From positions 2,418,001 through 2,482,000 of the forward strand of contig CP069419.1 in assembly GCA_017569285.1 (NCBI GenBank): a DNA stretch of 64,000 bases, given 5' to 3'. This document shows positions 7,542 to 14,554 of the stretch, in pieces. Every line of letters begins with the position of its first letter. Position 1 is the first letter of the stretch. A program made the translations under genes and the position numbers. Source of the DNA: Clostridiales bacterium (GTDB taxonomy: Bacteria; Bacillota; Clostridia; Christensenellales; Aristaeellaceae). The notes beneath the pieces are model-generated. The model searched no databases, was not told where the DNA came from, and saw only the letters and a program-made list of their open reading frames with translations.

Positions 7542-7575
7542 CGAGGCCGCCTGCCCGGTTCGGCAAGCGGCCTCG
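7542..7575 (-). terminator. Terminator of the 45-aa gene
   Basis: On the minus strand CGAGGCCGC...GCGGCCTCG forms a strong stem (7562-7575 with 7542-7557) followed by TTTTTTGTT. It ends the transcript of the small gene at 7592-7729 before the XRE gene. Confidence 0.8.
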
Positions 7576-7591
7576 TGAATAATCCATTCGC

Positions 7592-7729
7592 TTAATAAAG
7601 CAGCAGGAGTTTCATGTCCGTCTCACTCATCTTTCCGGGGCACGGCAAAGCGATGTGCAGCTTCTTTTTCGCGCACAGCAGGAATCCCAGCGGCTTATAG
7701 CATTTATTGACGGCAGTGAAGCAGCCCAT
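7592..7729 (-). CDS. 45-residue cysteine-containing small protein
   Basis: Start ATG 7729 follows AAAGGAGGAATTTCAGT, a near-perfect ribosome site, and a terminator follows the stop, so this very short ORF is probably real. The product (MGCFTAVNKCYKPLGFLLCAKKKLHIALPCPGK...) has four cysteines in the first 31 residues, a short hydrophobic patch and a Leu-rich end. No family recognised. Could be a small metal-binding or membrane-associated peptide; longer in-frame starts lack a ribosome site. Confidence 0.55.
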   Translation of the reverse strand: MGCFTAVNKCYKPLGFLLCAKKKLHIALPCPGKMSETDMKLLLLY

Positions 7730-7824
7730 ACTGAAATTCCTCCTTTCGCCGGGTCCGTACCCGGATATTGCGTATATCATACTGCATAGAAAAACAAATG
7801 TAAAGAAACCAACAGTATAATTTA

Positions 7825-9027
7825 TTACTTTTCCGCGGCCTTGAAGTTGTAAACCGGACGGATGATTTCCACGATGTCTACGGATTCCCGGACAGCGTCC
7901 AGGATATCTTCCATCCGCTTGTAAGCCATCGGGGATTCATCCAGGGTTTCCCGGGTAGCGGTGGTGGTGTAGATTCCTTCCATGGCGGCTTTGTAGTCAT
8001 CCAGGGAAAGTGTCTCAAACGCCTTTTTCCGGGACATGATCCGGCCGGCCCCGTGGGGAGCGGAATAGTTCCAATCCTCATTCCCGCGGCCGATGGCGAT
8101 GATACTGCCGTCCCGCATGTTGATGGGGATCAGCACCCGTTCTCCGGCGTGAGCCGCGATTGCTCCCTTCCGCAGGATCATTTCATCGGTATCGATGTAG
8201 TTATGGACGGTGTGGAAACTTTCCAGCCCGGTCATGCCAGTCTTCTTCAGGATCAGCCCGGCCATGATTTCCCGGTTCCGGACGGCAAACTCCTGGCAGA
8301 TCTTTACATCGTGGAGGTAATCCTCCAGGTGCTGTCCTTCCAGGTGGCACAGGCTGTCCGGGGCGGTCTTGTGATTCAGCCGGAGCCGCAGGGCATCCAG
8401 TTCTGTCTGGATTTCCTTCTCGCGGCCTTCCGCCTTCAGCCGTTCGATCAGTTCGGGGGCTGATTCCTTGTAATCTTCTTTGCCTTCGGCGATATCCACA
8501 GCCAGTTGCTGGTAGTATTCACATACCTGCTTGCCGAGGTTCCGGCTGCCGGAATGGATGATCAGCCAGAAGGTTCCGTCTTCAGACCGGTCAATCTCAA
8601 TGAAGTGGTTGCCGCCTCCCAGGGTGCCCAGGGAATTCTTCAGCCAGTTCCGCTTTTGAAGCTTCCGGTAACACCGGAGCTGTTCCAGGTCAAAAACCTC
8701 CCGGGGAGAATCCCAGACGTTCATGCCGCTGGGAATCCAGTGGCAGACTTCATCCACCCGGGCAAAGTCCACCCGCTTATCCGCAAGCTTAGTCGTATAC
8801 ATTCCGCAGCCGATATCCACGCCGACCACATTGGGAACCGCTTTGCCCCGGATGGTCATGGTGGTCCCGATGGTACAGCCCTTCCCGGCATGCACATCGG
8901 GCATGATCCGGACCCGGCAGCCCTCGGTGAAAGCCTGGTCGCACATGGTCCGGATCTGCTCTTCTGCCACATCTTCTATTTCCTTTGCGTAGCTGATTGC
9001 TGTCGCAAACTTACCCTTGATTTCCAT
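7825..9027 (-). CDS. rtcB: RNA-splicing ligase RtcB
   Basis: 400 residues, the usual bacterial length. RtcB joins RNA ends carrying 2',3'-cyclic phosphate or 3'-phosphate to 5'-OH using GTP and Mn2+. Visible motifs: MPDVHAGKG, VVGVDIGCGMY (metal Cys), LGGGNHFIE, IHSGSRNLG and SAPHGAGRIMSR, whose His is the guanylylated residue. ATG 9027 is preceded by AAAGGATAGAAAA. It is the last gene of a minus-strand locus with a DUF2828/TROVE-like protein, structured RNAs and two WYL regulators, which points to repair of cleaved tRNA or other RNA. The 218-base leader contains strong RNA hairpins. Confidence 0.95.
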   Translation of the reverse strand: MEIKGKFATAISYAKEIEDVAEEQIRTMCDQAFTEGCRVRIMPDVHAGKGCTIGTTMTIRGKAVPNVVGVDIGCGMYTTKLADKRVDFARVDEVCHWIPSGMNVWDSPREVFDLEQLRCYRKLQKRNWLKNSLGTLGGGNHFIEIDRSEDGTFWLIIHSGSRNLGKQVCEYYQQLAVDIAEGKEDYKESAPELIERLKAEGREKEIQTELDALRLRLNHKTAPDSLCHLEGQHLEDYLHDVKICQEFAVRNREIMAGLILKKTGMTGLESFHTVHNYIDTDEMILRKGAIAAHAGERVLIPINMRDGSIIAIGRGNEDWNYSAPHGAGRIMSRKKAFETLSLDDYKAAMEGIYTTTATRETLDESPMAYKRMEDILDAVRESVDIVEIIRPVYNFKAAEK

Positions 9028-9049
9028 TTTTCTATCCTTTCGTCAAATG

Positions 9050-9204
9050 GCCGGCCGACGGGGCAGGCAGACGGATTAGCTGTCCGTACCTTACTCCCCG
9101 CCGCCGGCTGCGCCTGCTTTCATCCTGCCGCGTCCGCAGGACTGATCAGGAAATTGGCTGGACCGGAGCGAACCGATACCCCAGGGCGATATGCCCTGCG
9201 TATC
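9050..9204 (-). ncRNA. Structured leader of rtcB (tRNA-like hairpins)
   Basis: The gap between the DUF2828 gene and rtcB holds two strong minus-strand structures. The first is a near-perfect 13-bp helix (9096-9108 with 9050-9063) enclosing ACGGA-CAGCTAA-TCCGT, a five-pair stem with a seven-base loop resembling an anticodon arm. The second is GATAC...GTATC (9200-9204 with 9175-9179) enclosing CAGGGC...GCCCTG. Neither is followed by a T-run, so they are unlikely to be terminators. The GATAC/GTATC closing helix echoes the RNA units at 10.7-11.5 kb. Confidence 0.5.
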
Positions 9205-9245
9205 CGGATTCCTGGCAGCCAAATAGTGAACAAATGAGAAACTGC

Positions 9246-10703
9246 TTATGCGCAGACCGGCGCATACCGTTCGCTGAGCAGGACTTCCTTCATCAGCAGC
9301 ACGGGATCAAACTTTCCGTTAGCCACCATGGAGAAAATCCGGGGTGTGCAGCCGCTGACCAGGATGACTCCCTGTTCATTCATGCTGACCGGCTGCTGCT
9401 GGTTCCGGCTCTGGACATTCCAGAAGACGACCTTGGGCAGATGATAACCGTGCTTTTCAAACAGCCTTTTTGCGTATTCGAAGTTGGTCAGCTCCGCACT
9501 ATCAGCACAGCAGTCGAACTCCATATCGGAGATGAAGTACAGCGTTTCCGGCAGTTCCTCCTGCGGCAGCCGGTGATTGACTGCCGTGGACAGGATCAGC
9601 TCGAAGACCTTCTGGATATCGGTGTTGGCCACTTCGTTGAAGGTTTCGCAGTACTGCACCTTTTCCACCAGATCCTTTCCCTTGATTTCCACCAGCCGGG
9701 GATTCCGGGAGAAGGTGATGAAGTGGTTATGGAATTCACCCTTGCAATGCTCCGCAAAATACATGCCCAGGGACAGTGCAACCGTGATCGGATTCGGAGT
9801 TCCCCAGCCGTACATGGAGCCGGAACCGTCGATGACGCACAGGGCGTTTCCCTGCGGCGCATAGTCCTCCAGCGCGTTCCAGGTCACGTCCAACGCCTTC
9901 CGCTCTGTCTCATCCCCGCGGAAACAGATGGCCTTTTCCACGATGTCATACGGATACAGTGTGGCGGTATGAATGGTTTCCTCACCCTTGGAAACCCGCT
10001 CCAGGAAAGCACTGTAACGCTCCTCATCATTCCGGTGGAAGGCCTTGCGGTATTTCAGCATCGCTTTGGACGGCTGCGCGGAATACTCGAAGGTATAGTC
10101 CTTCTGCCGCAGGTTGTTCTCGATGATCCGGATTTTTGCCCGCAGGCGTACCAGGGTTTTCCGGTACTGCGCTTCCGTCATGCCCAGGGCTCTCGCGATG
10201 CGCTTTGCATCCTTCACAGCGTCGGCACTGGAAGTGTTTACGGACGGCAGCCACTTGGCCATCAGGGAAACATTCTCCCCGGCTTCCAGGGCAGCCAGGT
10301 CTTTCGCCAGCTGCTCCTGGATCACTGCCATGGCTTCCTTTTCGCATTTGGTCCCAAAGAGGACCGTCAGGTCATCCCAGCGTCCGTATTCACTGACCAG
10401 GTGCAGGTTCTTCCGGACAGACTCCGGCTGTGCATCCGCCAGATGCTTCAGGATCGTCCGGAATACCCGGCGCTCACCCAGGCCGCCCCGGATATCCCGG
10501 GAATAGAACAGCATTTTCATGGCCAGATCGCGGTCCTCGGCATATGCACGGGCAAAGCGGACGATGATTTCCTGCTCTTCGGCATTCCGAAGCGCCCCGA
10601 TGGTTGCAAACAGGTCCAGGCATTCCGAACCGGTGGTCCGCAGGGTCGCGGCGCTGTTTTCGGTCAGGGTCCGGTTCGCTTCTTTTTTCAGTTCATTCAG
10701 CAT
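9246..10703 (-). CDS. DUF2828 / TROVE-like RNA-binding protein with vWA domain (Ro60-like)
   Basis: About 485 residues. The N-terminal two thirds are helical repeats with motifs such as LFYSRDIRGGLGERRVFRTIL and LVSEYGRWDDLTVLFG, characteristic of DUF2828, which is related to the Ro60/TROVE fold. The C-terminal third is a von Willebrand A domain with the metal-site motif CVIDGSGSMYG (DxSxS). Ro-like proteins bind misfolded RNAs and Y RNAs; with rtcB downstream and tRNA-like RNAs upstream, this is probably the RNA-holding partner. ATG 10703 is nine bases from AAAGGAGG; ATG 10709 is three. Plain TROVE versus DUF2828 assignment rests on motif recall. Confidence 0.82.
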   Translation of the reverse strand: MLNELKKEANRTLTENSAATLRTTGSECLDLFATIGALRNAEEQEIIVRFARAYAEDRDLAMKMLFYSRDIRGGLGERRVFRTILKHLADAQPESVRKNLHLVSEYGRWDDLTVLFGTKCEKEAMAVIQEQLAKDLAALEAGENVSLMAKWLPSVNTSSADAVKDAKRIARALGMTEAQYRKTLVRLRAKIRIIENNLRQKDYTFEYSAQPSKAMLKYRKAFHRNDEERYSAFLERVSKGEETIHTATLYPYDIVEKAICFRGDETERKALDVTWNALEDYAPQGNALCVIDGSGSMYGWGTPNPITVALSLGMYFAEHCKGEFHNHFITFSRNPRLVEIKGKDLVEKVQYCETFNEVANTDIQKVFELILSTAVNHRLPQEELPETLYFISDMEFDCCADSAELTNFEYAKRLFEKHGYHLPKVVFWNVQSRNQQQPVSMNEQGVILVSGCTPRIFSMVANGKFDPVLLMKEVLLSERYAPVCA

Positions 10704-10739
10704 GTTCATCGCCCTCCTTTGCGTGAATCATTCAGGTAC

Positions 10740-10820
10740 AAGATGCCGTTTTTTCCGCGAGGGGGATTCGAACCCCGGCTGCAAGCAGCCCTGCCTTGGA
10801 ATGATTGCGGTCGACATCTT
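10740..10820 (-). ncRNA. Structured RNA unit 1 (Y-RNA/tRNA-like)
   Basis: Outer helix AAGATG/CATCTT (10815-10820 with 10740-10745), supported by an inner CCG/CGG. Inside are a GGCTG-CTTG-CAGCC hairpin and a textbook T arm, CGGGG-TTCGAAT-CCCC, followed by CTCGCGG which pairs partly with the 5' CCGC. No real D or anticodon arm. A CCGCAATC box near the 5' side corresponds to the CCAGCAA box of the other units. It ends 31 bases before the DUF2828 start codon, so it may also sit in that mRNA leader. Confidence 0.6.
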
Positions 10821-10829
10821 TGGGAAACC

Positions 10830-10952
10830 AGATACCTTATCATGTTCAGGGGGAGAATCACCTTGCATGCAGTGTGTGCCCCTGTCTCCGGGCCCAAAAC
10901 CCGACGTCCGCGAACATGAAACAACGGACCAACAATGTTGCTGGAGGTATCT
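10830..10952 (-). ncRNA. Structured RNA unit 2 (tRNA-like)
   Basis: Outer helix AGATACCT/AGGTATCT (8 bp perfect) directly followed by CCAGCAAC on the 5' side. An inner perfect helix CATGTTC/GAACATG (10912-10918 with 10841-10847) resembles an acceptor stem. It encloses an anticodon-like arm TCGGG-TTTTGGG-CCCGG (10888-10904) and a GGGG...CCCC arm. A D arm is lacking. The seven-base loop TTTTGGG matches the TTTCGGG loops of units 5 and 6. Confidence 0.65.
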
Positions 10953-10961
10953 GCAGGAAAC

Positions 10962-11014
10962 AAGGTGCAGTTTTAAGCTCCAATTGCTTTTTACAGGATT
11001 GCTGGCTGCACCTT
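10962..11014 (-). ncRNA. Structured RNA unit 3 (short form)
   Basis: A 53-base unit closed by AAGGTGCAG/CTGCACCTT, nine perfect pairs, with CCAGCAAT immediately inside the 5' strand. The interior is short and AT-rich with at most an AAGC/GCTT hairpin. The outer helix differs at many positions from the other units yet remains fully paired, which is the best evidence that pairing is conserved. Confidence 0.62.
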
Positions 11015-11019
11015 TCGAC

Positions 11020-11085
11020 AAGATACTGTTTCAGGCTGCTGAATCCAGCTGCTGCCGATTACCAATCGGTTGCTGGCAGTATCTT
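11020..11085 (-). ncRNA. Structured RNA unit 4 (three-way junction)
   Basis: 66 bases closed by AAGATACTG/CAGTATCTT (nine perfect pairs). Inside, CCAGC pairs with GCTGG around a CCGATT-GGT-AATCGG hairpin, and TTCAG-CAGC-CTGAA makes a second hairpin, giving a compact three-way junction. The CCAGCAA box is present at the 5' side. No anticodon-like loop is evident. Confidence 0.65.
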
Positions 11086-11093
11086 ATGCCGGC

Positions 11094-11245
11094 AAGATAC
11101 CATTACGTTTCCGATGGCAGGAATTTCACCTGCTGATCACACGGCCCGAAACCGTGCGCTCCTTGGGCTCAGGTGTCCGTTCCCGGCGTTCCTTTCACCG
11201 TCACCTTGGAGCTAATCGAATCATCGATTTTGCTGGTGGTATCTT
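11094..11245 (-). ncRNA. Structured RNA unit 5 (tRNA-like with enlarged D region)
   Basis: 152 bases closed by AAGATACCA/TGGTATCTT (nine perfect pairs) with CCAGCAAA at the 5' side. Then ATCGA-TGAT-TCGAT hairpin, an acceptor-like CGAT/ATCG, a D-like GCTCC...GGAGC arm with a long insert, an anticodon-like arm CACGG-TTTCGGG-CCGTG and a T-like arm GCAGG-TGAAATT-CCTGC. The arms occur in tRNA order. The anticodon loop would read TCG, but the T loop is not canonical and no normal acceptor exists, so it is a tRNA mimic rather than a tRNA. Confidence 0.68.
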
Positions 11246-11249
11246 ATCT

Positions 11250-11320
11250 CGCTCCGGGAAGGAATCGAACCTTCGTCAGACGGTTAACAGCCGCACGTTC
11301 TGCCATTGAACCACCGGAAC
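11250..11320 (-). tRNA. tRNA-Asn(GTT)-like gene, possibly degenerate
   Basis: A full 71-base cloverleaf: acceptor GTTCCGG/CCGGAGC (one G-T), D arm GTTC...GAAC, anticodon loop CTGTTAA with GTT, four-base variable loop, T arm GAAGG-TTCGATT-CCTTC. CCA is not encoded. The anticodon stem is imperfect (T-C mismatch at its base and a G-T), and the body is unlike usual Asn tRNAs. It lies between RNA units 5 and 6 without its own outer helix. It may be a decoy or repair-substrate tRNA instead of a housekeeping one. Confidence 0.55.
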
Positions 11321-11343
11321 ACACAATGCAGAGAGGAAAAACA

Positions 11344-11451
11344 AGACACCCTTTTGTCGAAGGGAGGAATCACACCTCCCGCCACTCTGTCCCGAAAACA
11401 GATGCTCTGTACTGAGCTATTCGTTCAAAGAACGGATTGCTGTAGGTGTCT
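11344..11451 (-). ncRNA. Structured RNA unit 6 (most tRNA-like)
   Basis: 108 bases closed by AGACACC/GGTGTCT. The 5' box reads TACAGCAAT. Then CGTTC-TTT-GAACG hairpin, acceptor-like CGAA/TTCG helix, D arm GCTC-AGTACA-GAGC, anticodon arm TCTGT-TTTCGGG-ACAGA and T arm GGAGG-TGTGATT-CCTCC. The CGAA/TTCG helix closing the mimic recalls the Ro-binding helix reported for bacterial Y RNAs (recollection, to be verified). First unit of the array in the direction of transcription. Confidence 0.68.
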
Positions 11452-11564
11452 CTCAGAGGAAAGCGCTTCTCTCCCTTTGTGAAGCCATTTGGAGATCGCG
11501 GGTGCCAAGGTCACAGGGAAAATGTTTCCCAGGACGGAGAATCTTTCGATCCTTGCTTCACTGA

Positions 11565-11738
11565 TCAACCGCACTGCTTACGCAGCCGCGCTTCCGGATG
11601 ATCACGCGGACAGAGTTTGGTCTGGCAAATCACCAACCGCGCCCCTTCCTGCCCAAGGCGCATCTGATAGTGAGTCAGAATAATCCACTTTAAATGCTGT
11701 CTGCGCCTCAGATCATCCGGTGATCCTCTCTGCAGCAT
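11565..11738 (-). CDS. Possible 57-residue ORF between WYL gene and RNA array
   Basis: An ATG-to-TGA frame of 57 codons (MLQRGSPDDLRRRQHLKWII... ending RLRKQCG) with a strongly basic composition and three cysteines. It lies in the leader between the WYL gene and the RNA units. No good ribosome site precedes it (AATCTTC before the ATG). It may be a remnant, a small basic RNA-binding peptide or chance. The remaining sequence of 11452-11796 shows only small hairpins, such as GGGAAA...TTTCCC. Confidence 0.25.
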   Translation of the reverse strand: MLQRGSPDDLRRRQHLKWIILTHYQMRLGQEGARLVICQTKLCPRDHPEARLRKQCG

Positions 11739-11796
11739 GAAGATTATCAGGTTTTTAGAATAAGATCATGGAAAAAAAGTTGCGAACTCTTCTTTT

Positions 11797-12711
11797 TCAG
11801 GTGAGATTGTACCGATACTGCTTCTTAATGCGTTCCCGAATGAGGGCGGCAAAACGGTCCGGCTCTACGACCCTGACCAGTGGACCGAAGGAGATGATTT
11901 TGATCACCAGTTCCGTTTCATCCTCCTGCCGGTAGTGCAGGGTCATCCGGTATGTATTTTCACCGGTCCGCTCCGTACGCTTGGCCAGGTAGGAGAACTG
12001 CAGCATGGCGCGTTCCAGCGCGTTCCGCTCGTTGGTGATTTCCAGCGTCAGGGATTCATTGGTCAGCTTCGGAACGGGATATTCATCCGGATCGAAGGTT
12101 CCCCACAGGCGGACATAGGTTATCCGTGAAAGGTTCAGCGTCCGGTTGCTCCATTTCTTGCTGTGGCAGAGCAGACGGAATTTGTCGTCCGTGGAAGAGT
12201 ATTCCAGGCGGTACGGAATCACAGTCCAGTTGTTGTGAGCGCCCCGGTGGCTGTCAAAGATCACCTGGGTTTTCCGGTGCGTCTTCACCGCCTCCAGCAG
12301 AAGACGAAAACGCTCGATATATCCTTCATCCTCATAGGGATCCCCGTTGCTGTACCGGTCATACCATACGATCTTCCCGGGATCAAAGAGCGGCTGGACA
12401 TCCTCCAGGCCTTCATCCGTCAGGCCGAAAAGGCGGATGCGCGGATCCAGCAGCAGGGTTTTCAGCCAGCGCTTCTGCAGCAGGGTAACCGGATGCGGCG
12501 GAATATGGCGGATCATGGTTTTGCAGTCCGGGGTGACCAGCGGCCAGTTTCCGTTCCGCAGGTTGGCCGGAATGACCAGCATGCTTTCCCCGAAGCCCTG
12601 CTTCGCTGCGATTTCGCCGATCTTCTCCCGGGTCAGGGTGCCTTCCACAGCTTCGGAAAGGATCTCAGAGACACAGGCATAATATTCGCCGTAATATTCA
12701 CTGAACAACAT
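11797..12711 (-). CDS. WYL-domain transcriptional regulator (second of pair)
   Basis: 304 residues. The central part (KTHRKTQVIFDSHRGAHNNWTVIPYRLEYSSTDDKFRLLCHSKK) is a WYL domain, an Sm-like fold that senses nucleic acids or nucleotides; the C-terminus (LEITNERNALERAMLQFSYLAKRTERTGENTYRMTLHYRQEDE) is the WCX extension. The usual N-terminal winged helix is short or divergent. Its ATG overlaps the last base of the upstream WYL gene, so the two are translated together and probably form a heteromeric sensor controlling the RNA-repair locus. Confidence 0.8.
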   Translation of the reverse strand: MLFSEYYGEYYACVSEILSEAVEGTLTREKIGEIAAKQGFGESMLVIPANLRNGNWPLVTPDCKTMIRHIPPHPVTLLQKRWLKTLLLDPRIRLFGLTDEGLEDVQPLFDPGKIVWYDRYSNGDPYEDEGYIERFRLLLEAVKTHRKTQVIFDSHRGAHNNWTVIPYRLEYSSTDDKFRLLCHSKKWSNRTLNLSRITYVRLWGTFDPDEYPVPKLTNESLTLEITNERNALERAMLQFSYLAKRTERTGENTYRMTLHYRQEDETELVIKIISFGPLVRVVEPDRFAALIRERIKKQYRYNLT

Positions 12712-13925
12712 TATGCCTCACCTCCGTACAGCCGGCGCATCTTTTCCAGGTCCTCCCGGAAAAGCCGGGTAATATAGGGATTGGAGCACTCCAGCTTTAC
12801 AATCCTGCCGATAAATGTGCGGATCCAGGGGATCATCTCGGACGCATCGTAAACATCCGCGGTGAACTTCCAGGTTTCCGCATCCGCCTGTTCCACGGCC
12901 CCATGGCGCTTTTCACGGTTCAGCCGGTCCACGATAAATCCTTCATCTGGATCGGCATGGACCAGCATTTCAATATGGTCCAGCGAATGCTCCCCGGCGG
13001 AAACGCCCCACAGGTGCTGATCAAATTCTTTCCAGAATCTCTCATATTTCTCCAGATTCGGGTCCACACCCAGCGGCTTGATTTTCCGGATGCTGTCCAG
13101 ACGGAAGAACATCGGCTTCCTGAACGCATAATGATAACCCAGGAGATACTGACGCCCGCTCTGGGTGGAGAAATACAGGCGCATCGGATATACCTGGTGC
13201 CGCAGTTCCTTCTTTTTCCTCCGGGAGAAGATGTTCAGCTCAGCCCCGCGGTTTTCTTCCATGCATCGGAACAGGCCGTACAGAACTTCGCTGTCCAGGG
13301 CGCCCAGCAGGTACTGGTGCTTGAATTCGAAAGGGGAGTCTCCGCCCTGCGGGAAATAGCTTCCGATGACGCCCAGCGGCGCGGTTTCAGAGAAAAAGGC
13401 AATCGCGTCCCGCCAGGCAGGCAGCTGCCGGAAGGGCTTTGCCAGGGAATACACCAGGGTCCTGCCTTTCTTTTCGGAAAGGACGATTCCCATCTGCTCG
13501 TATTCCTTCAGCTTGTTCCGTACTGTGCCCTCATCCGGGAACTCTGCCTCAAACGGTTTCAGGTATTCATCCGTGATCCGGTCCAGGCATTCCTGCACGG
13601 TAGCCGGGCCCTCCGCCAGGATGTCCAGCAGGCAGAAATGCAGCAGGATATCCCAGTCGGTAAAGCTCCGGGTTTTGAAGGCAACATACAGCGGATTGCG
13701 GGAAAGCGTCCGGCTGTCGATGGAGATAAAGACCTTCTTGCCGTTTTCGTCATAGTAGGAATCAATATATCCTTCCAGCCAGGACTTTACCCTGCGGTAC
13801 TCATCATCGTAGATCCGGGCGCTCTTGGAATCAAACTCATCACGGCTCTTGAACCCATAGACATAGAAGTCCCGCATATAGGACCGGACTTTCTCGAAGT
13901 TTTTGATCAGTTCACTGTAGGCCAT
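12711..13925 (-). CDS. WYL-domain transcriptional regulator (first of pair)
   Basis: 404 residues. Residues about 60-165 contain helix-rich DNA-binding segments (LLDILAEGPATVQECLDRITDEYLKP and TVRNKLKEYEQMGIVLSEKKGRTLVYSL, a winged helix). The WYL domain follows (about 225-285: LNIFSRRKKKELRHQVYPMRLYFSTQSGRQYLLGYH), then a WCX-like end. Pairs of WYL proteins preceding RtcB/Ro-like genes are recognised in Firmicutes-type RNA-repair loci (general knowledge). Promoter must lie in 13926-14134, shared with the divergent PPC gene. Confidence 0.82.
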   Translation of the reverse strand: MAYSELIKNFEKVRSYMRDFYVYGFKSRDEFDSKSARIYDDEYRRVKSWLEGYIDSYYDENGKKVFISIDSRTLSRNPLYVAFKTRSFTDWDILLHFCLLDILAEGPATVQECLDRITDEYLKPFEAEFPDEGTVRNKLKEYEQMGIVLSEKKGRTLVYSLAKPFRQLPAWRDAIAFFSETAPLGVIGSYFPQGGDSPFEFKHQYLLGALDSEVLYGLFRCMEENRGAELNIFSRRKKKELRHQVYPMRLYFSTQSGRQYLLGYHYAFRKPMFFRLDSIRKIKPLGVDPNLEKYERFWKEFDQHLWGVSAGEHSLDHIEMLVHADPDEGFIVDRLNREKRHGAVEQADAETWKFTADVYDASEMIPWIRTFIGRIVKLECSNPYITRLFREDLEKMRRLYGGEA

Positions 13926-14134
13926 GACGGTTCACTTCCTTTTTTTCTCTCCCGATTCTATTCTAAATATTTCATGATGAAAAAATACAGCACCTTCCAT
14001 ATACCTTGAATAATAGGTGTTTTTGGCTGTTTCTGCAAGTACCGGCAGTGCTCCTCAATATTGCGAACCCAAAACCGAAATGCTAAAATATATCCAGCCA
14101 GACAACCGCATCACCGACCGGAAGGAGAACCGAT

Positions 14135-14554
14135 ATGCAGTACAAGCGTTTCAATGATACCTATATGCTCCGTATCGACAAGGGAGAAGAAGTCATCCAG
14201 TCCCTTACCGCCCTGTGCGAAAAGGAAGACATCCGCCTGGCGGAGGTCAGCGCCATCGGGGCGGCGGACTACGCCGCCGTCGGTGTATATGACCTGGGAA
14301 CCGGCACCTACCACAGGGAAGAGCTGCCCTTCTTCATGGAAATTGCCTCCCTCTCCGGCAGTGTTACCCGGATGAACGGCAAACCCTACATCCACCTGCA
14401 CACCACCCTGGCGGACCAGCAGAACAAAACCCATGCCGGCCATGTGATCGAACTCCGCATAGGCGCCACCTGCGAGATGTTCGTCCGCGTCCTCCCCGGC
14501 GAAGTCATCCGGAAGAAAGACGAGGCAGTCGGCCTGAACCTCTGGGACTTCTGA
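14135..14554 (+). CDS. PPC/DUF296 domain protein
   Basis: 139 residues comprising a single plants-and-prokaryotes-conserved (PPC, DUF296) domain: YMLRIDKGEEVIQSLTALCE at the start, AEVSAIGAADYAAVGVYD, LSGSVTRMNGKPYIHLHTTLAD and the C-terminal RIGATCEMFVRVL strand. The HLH in the third motif includes the conserved metal-site histidines. These proteins form trimers; bacterial ones are of unknown role, sometimes proposed DNA-binding. ATG follows GGAAGGAGAACCGAT. Followed by an A/C/G-rich tract and a terminator. Confidence 0.85.
   Translation: MQYKRFNDTYMLRIDKGEEVIQSLTALCEKEDIRLAEVSAIGAADYAAVGVYDLGTGTYHREELPFFMEIASLSGSVTRMNGKPYIHLHTTLADQQNKTHAGHVIELRIGATCEMFVRVLPGEVIRKKDEAVGLNLWDF

Noticed and set aside
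9234-10919. Long plus-strand ORF (561 codons) antisense to the DUF2828 gene
   Set aside because: Frame mirrors the strongly supported DUF2828 gene with its vWA motif; product has no recognisable domain.
10740-11451. Array first considered as a CRISPR or plain tRNA cluster
   Set aside because: Units differ in length and sequence without constant repeat and spacer, and have covarying outer helices; only one unit (11250-11320) makes a full tRNA.
11489-11683. 64-codon plus-strand ORF in the leader of the RNA array
   Set aside because: No ribosome site, antisense to transcribed direction and not conserved-looking; the weak minus-strand ORF there is only slightly better.
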